DNA from: Ulota crispa
Taxonomy: Eukaryota; Streptophyta; Bryopsida; Orthotrichales; Orthotrichaceae
Length of the DNA: 64,000 nucleotides
Reading direction: 5' to 3'
NCBI GenBank assembly: GCA_963920765.1
Contig: OY987246.1
Coordinates: forward strand, 14,318,868 to 14,382,867
Below the pieces are notes generated by a model, which saw only the letters and a program-made list of their open reading frames with translations, made no database searches and had not been told where the DNA came from. A program made the position numbers and the translations under genes. Positions 47,501 through 60,209 of this stretch are shown one piece after another (position 1 is the stretch's first letter; each line of letters begins with the position of its first letter).

Positions 47501-49616
47501 TTTGCATTAAACTGCATGATTGACAAGGGGCTCCCCAAACCTTCTGACCTAAATGACGAACACTGGGATATTTTGGTAGAGAAGCAAAAGACTGCTAAGT
47601 TAAAGGAGAAGTCTAAGAGAATGGCAGACATTGCTAGAGGACAAGGGAGCAAGAACACCACAAAGAAAGCGCTAGAGGAGAGCATTATCCTTGATTTGGT
47701 TAGTTGACACACTATTAGTTATTCAGCAACTACTTCTTAAGGTTTGCAAATGGTATTCTAAGTGAGCATATGCCTTTAACTAAGTGTAAAAAACCAATGA
47801 TAAGTACTGGAAGTGATTGCAAATTTTTTTGGAGGAACTCATTAGTTTAACGTTCTTTGTGTGTATGGCATTTGAAATTGTTGAGCACTTCAATAATATT
47901 GTTAGTTCAATTTTTAGTTTCTCATCTAACTGATGCCCAATGTTGTCCTAAGTATTTTCTAGCCCAGTTGTTGGTACTTGATAAAACTCTGGTTTCTGCT
48001 GTTATTGCTTCATTGTTTAATTTATGTTGAAAAATATGATATATTACAAAAAAAGCAATGGCAACAAAATTCTGTTGTTTACGTAAATGGTATGGAAGTT
48101 GAAGCAGTTTTACTTCTCACAGCACTTTATGTTGACAAACATAATACTAAAGTCATTGTTAAAGGTTATGTTATAGTGTAACATCTGTTGATAGTGTTAA
48201 TAACAAATGTAGTTATGTTAAGAGCCCCTTAATTAGTAATCACATTGAATTGTTTGCCATGCATAATAACAACTTTATTGTAGGCAACACAACTTTGACG
48301 CGACCCAATTGATTGTGAGATCAAAGAGAGTCTTGACAAGGAGTGGACTGTTGTGCAAGAAGAAGCAGCAGAGAAGAGGAAATTGAAGGCAAAAGCAGTT
48401 GTTTTGAATGCGGCATTGGAAGCAATGAAAGAGTTGACCAACTGTGTTGAAGTGCTGGAGAATGTCTTCTAGAAATGGGAGGCCAACATGGAAATCTGGC
48501 AAGGCTTTTTTTCGAGTGAATGCTTAGCCCAAATTCAAGAACTCCTTGACGCTAAGCAAAAGCCTCCTATGAGACGTATTGTTGGCAAGCTATTTGCAGC
48601 TAAAGAGAAAGAGGTTGTTGCTAAGGAAAAGGGGCTAAAGAACTCCTTGAGCAGCAACGATAGCCCCATTTTGAGCTCTGACAGCTCCAATGAGGATGAG
48701 AGCGACTTGGTAAATAAATCAGAATCATCTAAGAGAGACGACGATGTTGGGAAGAACGTACCGGAAGTTATTGTTGTTTCACCAGAAGTTGCTATTACTT
48801 CCGCATCTAAAAAGCCATGACTTACTACTACACCAATTGTTGCAGACACGTCCTCAAAGCCCATTGCAGGCAACGTTCAAGAGTGCACAACAGATGCAAT
48901 TGCTGGTGCAACACCCACTCCTGTTAAGGGAAGTGGCACAATGAGCAATCCTGTCATGCTCACTAACCTTGTTCAAGGTACATCAGAGCAGAAGGGCAAG
49001 GAGAAATAGGTACATTTCATACATAGTTACAGACAATTTTTTAACAAAAACTGCCTGTCATAATGCTTAAAGACGTTTGATGTTTAACACAAAATACAAG
49101 TAATGAATGATTTATGTTGTTCTTTAGTAGATTATGTATTACAAGTTTGTTTATTGACTTTTGTATAGTTAACATAATTTCTACAACTAATAGAGCAATG
49201 AATATTAGCACAGGAGACTTTAAGGGTACATAGTAATTTATTTTTTGAAATGAGGTAATGCTATATAGATTTTTTTCTATGTAAATAATGTTTATGGATG
49301 AATGTGATTATAAGCTACAATGACCAATACACTTACAAATGATTATCATTTGTAGGACCACACGGTGATAATACAAGGTAGCATTGATAACAGCTCTTGA
49401 GGAGGGAAAATGCAGAAGCCTTTGCCGAACTCTGTCGAGGAACCTCTATTAATCAATGAGAGGACTCACAAAAAGCCAAAGAAAAGGGCCCAATCTGGCA
49501 AGAATACAAGGAATACGAGGAATAGTGCTAAGCGGGTCTTACTTAAGAAGAACAAGAACGATCATAAGGTAATTTCTTTACTCAAATATGTTGGCGTTCG
49601 TTTGAGAAACTATTGA
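44556..49616 (+). mobile_element. Second CACTA gene, Ptta/En/Spm-like, spliced and decayed
   Basis: This gene runs divergently from the transposase. Exon-like segments in order: 44556 to about 44960 (ATG, basic, Ser/Arg-rich, RSRRRVQKE); about 45956-46480 (VVDVFCKWLQKPVRHEMKD, then D/N/P/R/Y-rich); 47034-47707 (NYYELQGRDYDHRDRLEEDD, then the Ptta-like segment LNDEHWDILVEKQKTAKLKE and RMADIARGQGS); about 48284-49008 (coiled coil, then Ser/Asp-rich DSPILSSDSSNEDESD); and 49354-49570 (basic KKPKKRAQ). In-frame stops occur in the second and fourth segments. The Ptta-like domain is the known partner of Tnp2 transposases in plant CACTA elements and is thought to bind subterminal repeats. Exon limits are approximate. 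Confidence 0.75.
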
Positions 49617-52600
49617 GAATGTTTGTTTTATCTTCTTCAGGAATGCAGTGACTGCCAAAAGCAAGTAGTAAATTTGGCTAAAGTGTGCTTGAGGTGGTAA
49701 TGTACTTACTGAATATGGGATGTCAATTGCTCTTCTTGTACAATTGTTTAGCCAAGAAGTAAAAAATTTTATGTAGGTGTTGCTTATTATGAACTACACA
49801 ATAAAGTGTAGACTACTATCTTTATGCATTATAGAGAGGTATGTTATGAATCTATGTGCATATACGTTAGGAACCAAACAATACGCATTGGATGTATTAG
49901 CATCCGTTGACAATATGTTTGTCGTTCCACAAAAAGGAAAGTGAGGAGCTGTTCCACTGCAAGTGATTCAGTCCGGATTGTAAGTAGGCACTTACTGTCT
50001 AGATTCAAGAAATGGATATTTGATGTTCATTCTCAGAATGTGATGTTACATTAAGGAGTAATATCTAAATAGAATTGATTGGGAAGTTGTTGTTAGCAAT
50101 ATATCTCAATTCATGTAGAAATAACCTTTGTATTCATGAAATTCATGGCAAAGACACTCATATGTGGAAAGTTTTTACAGGTGCAGGGCATCAAGTACAG
50201 AGAATTAACTCTTTGGGACAAATCGAACCCCCAGAGGTTACTAGGGTTTTGCCTCAATTGTTGCACCTAGTTTTGACAAGGACAATGTGGTTATCCTTGA
50301 GGATATTTGTGTAAAGATGTTTTGCATCAGGTTACATAGAGTTGTGTTACCTACATTTGTGCTTCCATGCATGGAATTAGACAAGTCTGGGAAGGTCAAA
50401 TGTGGTACACTTGGCAAAGCTTTCAGCAAGAACTCCTATTTTTGGTGGCCTACTCCTGTGGAGGTATAGTACATTGCGCATATGCAGATTACTCTTGTTT
50501 TTTTTGTATTTCATGTTATTTCAAAGTTGGTGGAGAATTAAACGTTGGGGAATGAAGGTTTTTGGAATGCCTATGGTATACTAGTAGTTCTTGATAATAG
50601 TGTTTGTGTTTATTGGTTTGTAATGGTAATGGACCATCTATGTATATATAATGTTGGTAATACAACCAAGGTCGTACTTGTGTAATGTTCTAAGTAGATA
50701 TATTGATAAAAATGAGTAGTTTTGGAATGTGCATGTTTAATCAATTGGAAACAATTAAAGAATAAGATGGTGTGGATAAGTTTGTGGAAATATGGATTGA
50801 GAGGAACAGTAAAAATTGTAAACAAATAGTAGTGAATGTGATGAAACGAACTTAGCATGTATTAGTCAAAACTTACACCATAGCAATAACAATCTGAGGA
50901 ACTCTATCTTGTATCATTTTAGAATTCTGTAATTGTGAGATGTAGTAATTGTATGTAAACTTGAGGTAAACAAATTTTAATTGAGCCATTTATTTATGAA
51001 TGATAGTGAACAACTATTGGCAAAGCAAAAGTGCTGTTGTATGTTGTGCTCACATGTACACTGCAATCTATACATTTTACATTGAAATTGGTCTCATGGT
51101 TAGTGTAAAATAACAAACAAAGTGATACACGACAGTGACAAAGCGTTTCAATTATTCTGATAGTGTATATTGTAGTGAAATAATTTGTAATGAACATGTT
51201 TATTGAAGATGTATATGTTTGAAGATGGGTAGATTTCAATTACGATGACTACAGCACATTATAGTGCAAATACTAAGAAACCCGTTTGTTTTCAAATGCT
51301 ATTTATCAATTTGACAAGAGGAAGGTGGCCGTCATTACTATTTTGGAACTATTGTAGTACTTCATGTCTTATAATCTGGTATACTTACAGGAATACATAT
51401 GAGCTGATTCCGTGAATGTGTGTCTATTAAAGGATGGGTGAGTTTGGCAGGTGGGAGGACATCTATACCAATCTCCGAGTACAACTTCAAAGATTGTTTC
51501 AATGAAGGTGAGTATGGGTATATGGTAATCAAAGAAATTATTGAAATAGTAAATAAAGATTTGTGGTGGTGCCCAAGACATGAGTTTGAATTGTTGTTGT
51601 ACAAATGATCGATGTTGACTTATTGCCCTAGGTAATACCGTGTTAGAGTGTACCGGTTGCATATACGATGAAGTGGTCTACAGTATGGCAATAACAAGCG
51701 CAATTCATGTAAGATTATTATAACCAGGTTTATATGATTTACAAAATGGTAGGGAGTGTATCATAGAGAATTTTGTAGTCCATGATGCCTATGAGGGAGT
51801 TAACGAATTCAATACAAAGTTGTTACTTTGGGTCATTTTGTGAAAATATGTATTTCAGAAACAATAATGAGCACAGGTTGTGAATGAGAAGTTTTTTAAC
51901 ATGATGTGAACTATTGTAGTAGAGTGGAAAATAAAGCAACTATTGATGATAAAAGGTTTAAGAAACCATGTTTGTATTGCATACAAAGTAAGATTTGAGG
52001 ATGACTTCGTGTAGTTCTTTTGTGTTTGACGGTGTAGGTCTTATTGTAATGTTGTAGTATTAGTAGGAGTATGTTATGGCATGTACAGGAAATGGAGGTG
52101 GCCAAAAGCATCATTAATCAAGATATCTTTCATGCTGTTGATACAAAGGTATACTCTCACATTCTGGATGACTTTTTTTAATGTAAAGGTAAGTGTCTTC
52201 ATGTTTGCTTTTGAAGCATGTGCATAAATTAATTTTATTCACTGTTCAAATCAAGTCATGTTATGGCTAACGAGGAATTTGTGAGTCAAGGTGGAGAATG
52301 TGTAATGGTTTGTCAACGGCTTATGTACTGTTGATGGAGTTCCGATATTACATATGAGTATTGTTGGGAGTATGGACTGTGGCATACATGATATGTGAAA
52401 GAAGACGATGTTGAAGTAGCATCATTGCACAGTAGAAGTACAATGAGGGGAAGAAACGGTAGAAGAGAAGGTGAGGGATGCGATTTGAAGGCTAGATACG
52501 GAAAGAATGCAGTCAGTGAAGGTTATGATATGTCCCAAATGCTCATTCCCATGTTTTGAATTTAATCTAATTCCTCTGATTATGCCACTGAGAATTTTGT

Positions 52601-53330
52601 TATTAGCTGTTTTTATATTATTTGTAATGTAGAAGGAATAATCAGGTTTGCTGGAAGCAACCTACAGTGACAAAAGGCATTACATGCATTGTTGAGTTGT
52701 TTCTCAGAATGTGCAAATTGGGATAATTAATATTATCATTCAAGAATATATGGCTATGGATTTGTAATGTTTTGATGTTCTTGACGATACGGTATTGTTG
52801 TATCCAGTGAGCATGGAGCCACTGCTGCGATTTTGGGATAGTCAAATGCATGAAATAATGTAATCCCATGTAGCGGGAATAAGGCATTTTGCATATGAAT
52901 AAACAAAGACATACCCTAAAAACAGGAGCATACAATATATGTTGTGTGTACAAAAGTCCAAAATTGAAAGGCATGTTTTACATAGACCATGTTCCTTGCA
53001 ATGAAAGATTACTTGTTAACTATGTTCATGACCTCCACGTTCATAACACGGATGAAAGTAACAATTTTACAATCTTTGTTACTCAAAATGAGTACAACTA
53101 TTCAAATGCAGGACGCCAATACATAGCTCTTGCATAGTCATGTTTGAAAACAAGAACTTCTGTTTATATGAACAGGAAAAACATGTTTGCAACATCATTA
53201 ATTTGTTTGAATATGATGTCAGTGTCAAAAATAGCACAGCATGTGTCTCCAAACTCATAAAACACGGAACCCTAGCATACACGTACATGGTCGACACACG
53301 TCGTACTATTCAATGGAGATATATATAAAT
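49617..53330. other. Probable right part of the CACTA element, no gene
   Basis: About 3.7 kb without a protein-like frame. It has recurring TTGTAGTA, GTTGTAGTATTAG and GTGGAAA-type motifs that could be subterminal repeats. I did not find a matching CACTA terminus or a 3 bp target duplication. Confidence 0.4.
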
Positions 53331-53475
53331 AACAAGTGGACACTTCATCACAGACATGGGTTAGTCATGTTAATGCCGACATGGCAAGACTATATATGCC
53401 ATGCACATATATGGCAAGGCAACACCACTTCTGACATGGCCATGCCATGGCATTAATGACATGCCATTAATGACT
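53330..53475. repeat. ATGGCATG-rich palindromic cluster
   Basis: Within 145 bp, GACATGGC, GCCATGGC, CATATATGGCA and ATTAATGACATGCCATTAA recur in both orientations and can fold into several hairpins. It may mark an element end or a hairpin-forming MITE remnant. Confidence 0.55.
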
Positions 53476-54595
53476 TGCTAGAGGATCTAGAAATGCAGAC
53501 ACGTGTTTACACGCGTGGCGGAATGTGTGAGGTCTGGTACCTCAAAAGAAGGCAATGCACCTCCTATTTCCAAATGAAATCACGTTAAAAAGATGTTGTT
53601 ATAAACATAAACTTCAACAAAACAATCTGATGTCTTTATGTAAAATGGCAACGTCTTAAATAACAGGATTCCGTGTTCAAAACATGTAGTTTTGAACATG
53701 TTAGTCCACTAGTGTAGTACTGCAATGTTTGGCCAAGAGTGCAGACTAGCAATCAAGCGATCTAGTGCTACAACGTTTGGTCACAGTCCCTAAAGAGTGC
53801 GGACAATGCACAACAGATGGTTCACAACGGGTTGTTTGGAAGAGACCATGAAAAGGAACCTTGACCTTAACAAACCAAACCTCCATCATAACCCAAACCT
53901 CGATAAAGGAAATTCAAAAAACCAGCAAACAATCAAAGACATACCTTGATGTGCTTCCACTTGCAGACTGGCCAATATTACATATGCTGTCATTGAGAAG
54001 TGCTTGAACTTCCAAAACTAACCTCCACTAACTCCTCACTTACTTTCAGTCCTCCACTATCTCTCTCACACACCTCTACTACCTCTCTCACACACAGAAA
54101 TGAACGCAATGTACTTGTTGTGGCTACTACAATTGCATGAAGGACACATCAATGGCAACTTGAATACAATAAGCAACGCAGAGCAGGCATGAGAGCTTAC
54201 AAAGTATGCAACGGGCTAGCACACTTGTGAACGAGTTGTGGAGAGACGTTGGCGGCAGTCCACGGTAAAGGTGGCCTACCTTGGCTCCAAAACCTAACCC
54301 TAGAAGATCTAACAGCTCAAATTTGGCACCCCTAAACTAGATGGGGGTGCATGTTACAGAACTACTGGCACATTAAAGGAGGTGGTTTAGCTAGTTTAGG
54401 GTGTATAGGGTATGAGCTGGCCTAGCATTGTAGGCAATGTGGCACATCCACGTCACATATATTTGATATTTTTCTAAAGACCTGGTGCTAAGTATAAAAT
54501 TTTGGTGGAATTTGGCGGTTAAATACCTAAAAAAACCTTGACCCTAGCTAAAACTAACTCTAAACTCACCTTTGTCATCCAGATAACTAGCTTTG
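53476..54595. other. Intergenic DNA before the copia fossil
   Basis: A loose duplication of TACTGCAATGTTTGGCCAAG (53715) and TACAACGTTTGGTCACAG (53770) is followed by AGAGTGC in both. Short CACACACCTCTACTACCTCT repeats lie near 54060. No gene is supported. Confidence 0.45.
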
Positions 54596-55714
54596 GTTTT
54601 CATCCTATTACACTAAATGACGCCAAAGCAAGTTTCAACTAGCCCCAATGGTTAGAAGCCTTGAATGCTGAGTATTCTTTCCTTAGAAAGCATGGTGTCT
54701 TTGATCCTATAGTCACTAACCTCCCTAGTACGCATATTGGTTTCAAACTTATTTCTACCAAGAAACAAAATGCCCAAGGGCATGTCGTTCAGTACAAAGT
54801 TCATTTAGTTGCTATGAGTGCTCAAACCTCCCCCTTGAGAAGTTAGCGCAAGCACAACCGGGTTCTAACAAAACTAGAGAATGAGCTATAACAGCAAGAG
54901 GGTGGTTTTGGTTGTAGATTTCCAACTAAAGATGCCTTCCAAGCAATGGATCTTTACTAACAAGCCTACAACATACAATGATGAACAAAGAAGAGGACAA
55001 TCTACTCTAGTATCTCACACGTTGGGTTTTGGGGTTAATTGAAATGGTTACGTAAGGAATCATACCTCATCACGGGGGTTCACATTTCCCATGGCTTGGT
55101 CATGAATGGCCTCCATTCTCCTTTGTACGCGGCGCAAGTGGCAGTAGGCTGAGTGCGTTGCTGTTTTATTCTAAAAGATGAATAATCACAACACTCTAGT
55201 GGGTTGCTAAATTGACCCTTCTTAGCGGCCTGGTTTGCATGATTATCTTGTGACAAATAATCACAACATAAACCGGCCTCTAACTCACGGTTCAAGGATT
55301 ACACCAATTCCTTGAGGGAAGTCGGGGGTGTATCCTGGATGCCAGAGGCTACCTCCTTTCCTAGTTACTGGCAGGGTTATGACGTGTCGTGACTCTTTGT
55401 GCTCACCTATGACGTATTCCTAGTCCAAACAAAATAGGGGTCCTTACGAGTCTTGGAACAATTGTTAAATATTTACCCAAGACGAGGAAGTAAATGAGCT
55501 CAATTAAGGGCCTTATTAAGTCAACAATACCTCTAAAATTTGGAAAGCAAACCGGCTGGCGAGCAGGGGCGGAGTTCAAGGTTGGAGATGCCTTGATATT
55601 TGGCGACAGACTTGAGTACTAGCAGGGTTCGAGGTTCAGGGGCCGTCCCTCGCGGCAAAGGGAGCCGCCGCTACACGGCTTGTGAGCTTTGCCCCGACAC
55701 TGATCAAGGGGCGG

Positions 55715-56790
55715 ATAGCAAGGGTTGGTGACTAATGCGAGCTGCTGCAAGCTTTGAGGATGGGGCCGGCATGAGGGAATCTCGATTGAGCAGCTGTTGG
55801 ACTTGGAGAATGCAAGCTGGCGCTGTGGAATGTGAGCGGTTCGCGCAAGGCTGGTGACTGATGCGAGCTAGCTCAAGGGAATCTGAGTGAGCAACCACAA
55901 GCTTTGAGAATGCGAGCTAACTTGAGGGAACTTTGAGTGAGTGGCTACAAGCTTGAGAATGCAAACTGGTGACTGATGCGACTAGCTTGAGGGAATTTGG
56001 AGTGAGCATCCGTGAGCCCTAAAAAAATGCAAGCTAGTCTTGAGGGGGTTTGGCATGAGCAGCCATTGGTGACTAATGCGAGCTAGTTTGAGGGATTTTG
56101 GAGTGAGTAGCCATTGGTGACTAATGCGGGCTAGCTCAAGGGAATCCGGGTGAGTAGCTGCAGCTTTGAGGAAATGCGAGCTAGTCTCGAGGGAACTTTG
56201 AGTGAGTGGCTACAAGCCCTGAGGATGCGAGCTAGTGTTGGGGGAATTTGGTGTGAGCAATTGATGGTGGCTGATGTGAGCTAGTCTCGAGGGAACCTAG
56301 TGTGAGCAGCTGCTGGGCTCTGAGAATGCGAGCTAGTCTCAAGGGAGCTCTGAGTGAGTGGCTACAAACTTTGAGGCTGCGAGTTGGTATGTGAGCAGCT
56401 GATGGTGGCTGATGTGTGAGCTAGTCTCAAGGGAATCTAAGTGAGCAGCCACTGGACTCTAAGAATGCAAGCTAGTCTCAAGGAAACTCTAAATGAGTGG
56501 CTACGAGCTTGAGGATGCAAGCTAGTCTCAAAGGAATCTGAGTGAGCAGTTGTGAGCTCTGAGAATGCAAGCTAGCTCAAGGGAATTTGGATGAGTAGCT
56601 GTGGCTCTAAGTATGTGAGCTAGTCTGAGGGGAACTTGGAGTGGGTGGCTATGAGTTCTAAGAATGCAAGCTAATCTCGAGGGAACTTTGAATGAGTGGC
56701 TACAAGCTTGAAGATGCAAGCTAGTCTTGAGGGAATTTGAGTGAGTAGCTACGGCTCTGAGTGTGTGAGCTAGCTTGAGGGAACTCTAAG
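55715..56790. repeat. 50 bp minisatellite, about 20 copies
   Basis: The landmark GCRAGCTAGTCTCRAGGG recurs every 48-53 bp (for example near 55863, 55913, 56078, 56126, 56176, 56328, 56517, 56566, 56666 and 56716). It is followed in each unit by AGTGAGYRGCTR and GCTCTGAG variants. Units differ by about 10-25 percent. Apparent minus-strand frames rich in Leu/Ser/His/Arg merely reflect the unit. Confidence 0.9.
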
Positions 56791-58139
56791 TGAGTGGATT
56801 GGTGGCTGGGAACTAATCTCAATGGCGATGGCTGTCACAAGCTGTAACAAACTCAAGAGCAAGGGCAAGCCACAAGCCATGGGAGTTCAAATAGCAAGGT
56901 GACTTCTTAGAGAGTTCCAAGAGAATTGAGAGAGCTGGCTGAAGCTGAGCTGAAAGGATTCTAGTGAAGCTGCTAGGAGGGCTTGTTCTAGTAAGGGAGC
57001 TTGGCTCTGATAGTGGTCTGACAGGGTGAGGGTCTCGTGACAAGATATCCCACTGTGGGTTCAAAGACTTGACTTGACTATTTGAGTAACTGGGACTTCT
57101 AGGAAGTGTGGACAAGCGGCATCGCTAGGTCTTGGCCAACTTCCTAGGGGTTAGTACATCTACAGAAATGCTAAGCACTCTAACTCCACGGACATGCAAG
57201 GAGATACTCTAAACTCTTAAGTGGAATGGCACACAATGCTTCTCAAGGGGTAAGCTCACTAAGTGTGGGCTTCTAAGACTAAGGAGAAGTGAGGGTGCAA
57301 GTGGCAATGAGAGGAGATGGGACCAAATGATAGTAAGTGAACTAAAACATAAAGGAATGATCACAAGTGGTAAGAAGAGTGACAAGTGACCAAAGAATGT
57401 TTTTGGGAGGAGATGGGCCTCCCTTTATACTTTTGAGGGGGGGCCACCTCGGCCCTCTATCTAAGGGATCCATAGATTCCTTGAAATCTACCTAAAATCT
57501 AAGAAAAACCAAAAATGGATGAAATCTAGATGAATTTGCCATAACTTTTGGAACGTAGCTCCAAGCAACAAACAAACGGTGGCGTTGGATTCCTTGGACC
57601 TGAAATAGCCGATTTTGGTTGTTCACACTCCCAATTCCAAGCTACAAGGCATCGGAAAACTTGAATGAAGGGTTAGGGTTGGATGGATGAAAAACCCATA
57701 ATTGGGAGTTCATCCCAATTTGAGAAATTGATTTCCCAAGGTCTTCCAACATTGTTGGGGGAGCCAAGAAACACTCCTTACTTCCGCCAATTGGGCTCCA
57801 AATGGATACAATCTTGAACTTGGATATTGTGCACGTTCTCGAAATTGGATGGATGTTGTTGTTAGAGGCCTTGCCATTATTCAAACGACTTGAAACTTGG
57901 GGGATTTTTGCAAATCCTTGAGAAACTCTTCCATGAATTTTGGTGGCATTTTACTGCCATTTTTCAACCTCCTTTGACCAGGGTTGACTGGTAGCCTAGT
58001 AGGGTTAACTGCTTGGATTCAAGCTCTCTAAAAAGCAAAAGGTCTTGAAAACCTTGGGTGTGGACGCACCAAATTGACAATGTGACCTAGGCTAGGTGAC
58101 GTGACCCTTGGCCATGGCATAACTAATCTACTCATAAAT

Positions 58140-58275
58140 TAACCATCTCTAATTAGGCTAGTGGGGACTTTTGGAAGGGATCCCAAGCCCCTAGTAGCCA
58201 AACTTGAACTAACCCTCTCTAATTAGGTTAGTGGGGACTTTTGGAGGATATCCCAAGCCCCTAGTATGTGTGTCG
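58140..58275. repeat. Two-unit direct repeat of about 68 bp
   Basis: The segment containing CTCTAATTAGGCTAGTGGGG and ATCCCAAGCCCCTAGTA occurs twice in tandem with few differences. Confidence 0.85.
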
Positions 58276-59742
58276 CTCAAACTGACCAAAAACCACTAAA
58301 TCTCACTAAATTTCTCCTAATGACTTATCCAATGGAGTAGGGTAAATGGCGTACCGCTAACCATTTGATCTAACTAATCTAAATCAACATAAGTGGCTAT
58401 TCCACTCACATTAATGTCATTTCAAAGCTAAATAAAACAAAAAATGAATTCAGGACTTCTGGTGCTAAATCTGAAACTCACAATTGCCCAAGGCTTCGCT
58501 TAAAGACCTAGAGTAGATTATAACTTCACATATTCTCATGTTATGGACTTGGGCACTTTCCGCTACTTGTTAGGTATGGCTGTACAATACTCCTTAGACA
58601 CCCAACTCCTTAACGTCGTGATTGTCTACTTTTATGGTCCCTTAGATGTTGACATATATATTAGGCCCCCACATGACTTCCTCTTAGAGATCCCTCCAAA
58701 TGACACTCAAGGATCCTATTCTGGACTCAAACTCTAGAAAGCCCTCTATGATCTAAAACAAGCTGATAAGATGTGGTATAAGCACTTACAAGACTTCTTG
58801 CTTCACTATAAGTTCCAACATGATCAAACTCTACCATGTCTCTTCACTTTGAAGAAGACTACCGGTTTTGTTGTTATTGTAGTATATATGGATGACCTTA
58901 ACTTTGTAGGCACCTGGGACACTTGTAAGCATGTCATGAGCTTACTTACCACTCAATTTGAGATGAAGATGCTAGGTAAAAATACTTTCTACCTATGACT
59001 TCATGTGGCTTATTTACCGGATGGGAGTATTTTTCTCCATCAGACCACTTATACTCAAACTTTGTTGAAGAGGTTCTATATGGACCAAGCTAGTCCACTT
59101 TCCGCCTCCATGATGGAGCAAAGTAGAACATTTGATGATCCCTACCGTCCTTGCAAGGAGGAGGAGGAATTCTATGACAGGAACATGAACCTTGCAATCG
59201 TAGAAGCTCTTTTGTACTTGTCTACATACACACGCCCATATATTTTTTTGCCACAAGTGTGCTTGTTAGGCACAACCAGAAGCCAACAGTGCATCACTGG
59301 AATGGAGTCAAGCATTTACTCTAATATTGCAAAGACACAAAAGACTTGGGCCTGCACTACACCAAAGGTGGAACCCTAGAACTCACTAGGTACACTAGTG
59401 TTGGTTTCAATCATATTATCATATACTCATCGTTGACTTATTCATGGCATTGGAATGCAGCAATTCAATACTTTGGAGTAAGAGGTTCAATAGGTTTATA
59501 TTATAGAAACCTTTGCCATCATTCCATGGATTTTTCCCATTGGATTTTATCATGTGAATGGATTGTTAAAGGTGTTGTATTCTTTTTCCTTCATCAATGG
59601 TTTTATCCTTGATCATTAACAAGGTTTTCCCGGATAAAGTTTTAATGAGGCAACAATTGCATATCTTACAAGATTATGAGAATTATCATATAGAACATTG
59701 TTATTTAGGATTCCATGCAACTATGTGTCAAACAAGGAGGAA

Positions 59743-59981
59743 TGTTGAGATAAGTATTTTATTAATACGCTCTACACATAGTTAACTAGAGTTTACTAGA
59801 ATTTAATTTAGTAAAGGGATCCCATGGACTAAAAGTAGAGAAGGACTTTTACTTTCTATCTTTGGTCTTCCCTTGTGTATAGTAGGGAAACCCTACTTGG
59901 ATTATTACACTTGTTACTTTTTCTCCTTGCATACTTTGTTATATCTCTTTTGTGTCCTTATTGTGTTTTCTATTCCCAACA
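59743..59981 (+). repeat. Right long terminal repeat of the copia fossil (239 bp)
   Basis: It starts TGTTGAGATAAG right after a purine-rich AACAAGGAGGAA and ends TTCCCAACA, so it has the TG...CA form and a short inverted terminus (TGTTG/CAACA). Length and position fit a copia terminal repeat. No left partner was seen. Confidence 0.75.
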
Positions 59982-60209
59982 TTTTTTTTAGAGTTTGTAG
60001 CTCTGTCACAACAATAACTTTCTGATCCTAGTCATACCCAATCTTCTCCTAGTCATGCCCAACTCTATCCTAGTCATGCCTAACTCTATCCTAGTCATGC
60101 CCAATCCTAACTGACTAATAACTAATTGAACCATATTCTATAATTATATAGAGATTCTTATTGTTACTTGAGTATTTGAATGATTTAAGTTACAAATTGT
60201 GGGAGGTTT

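Larger units (their letters stand above)
54835..58510. mobile_element. 3.7 kb insertion splitting the copia reverse transcriptase
   Basis: The copia homology stops near 54835 and picks up near 58512 in the same orientation with little missing between. The intervening DNA has no recognisable protein domain. It contains a 50 bp minisatellite (55715-56790) and a two-unit direct repeat (58140-58275). Limits are accurate to about 30 bp. I could not identify terminal repeats or a target duplication, so its class is open. Confidence 0.65.
54600..59981 (+). mobile_element. Broken Ty1/copia retrotransposon fossil
   Basis: The start of the reverse transcriptase domain lies at about 54600-54830 (WLEALNAEYSFLRKHG, then IGFKLISTKKQNAQGHVVQ). 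The domain resumes at about 58512 (DLGTFRYLLGMAVQ) and continues through LYDLKQADKMWYKHL and the catalytic VVYMDDL, followed by a weak RNase H-like stretch (GLHYTKGGTLELT). A polypurine-like AACAAGGAGGAA precedes a terminal repeat at 59743. Capsid, protease, integrase and a left terminal repeat are not recognisable. It is clearly broken, with several breaks, and split by a 3.7 kb insertion. Age cannot be derived from a terminal repeat pair. The general decay suggests it is not recent. Confidence 0.88.

Noticed and set aside
55704-57115. Minus-strand frames rich in Leu, Ser, His and Arg
   Set aside because: They follow the 50 bp minisatellite and are not genes.
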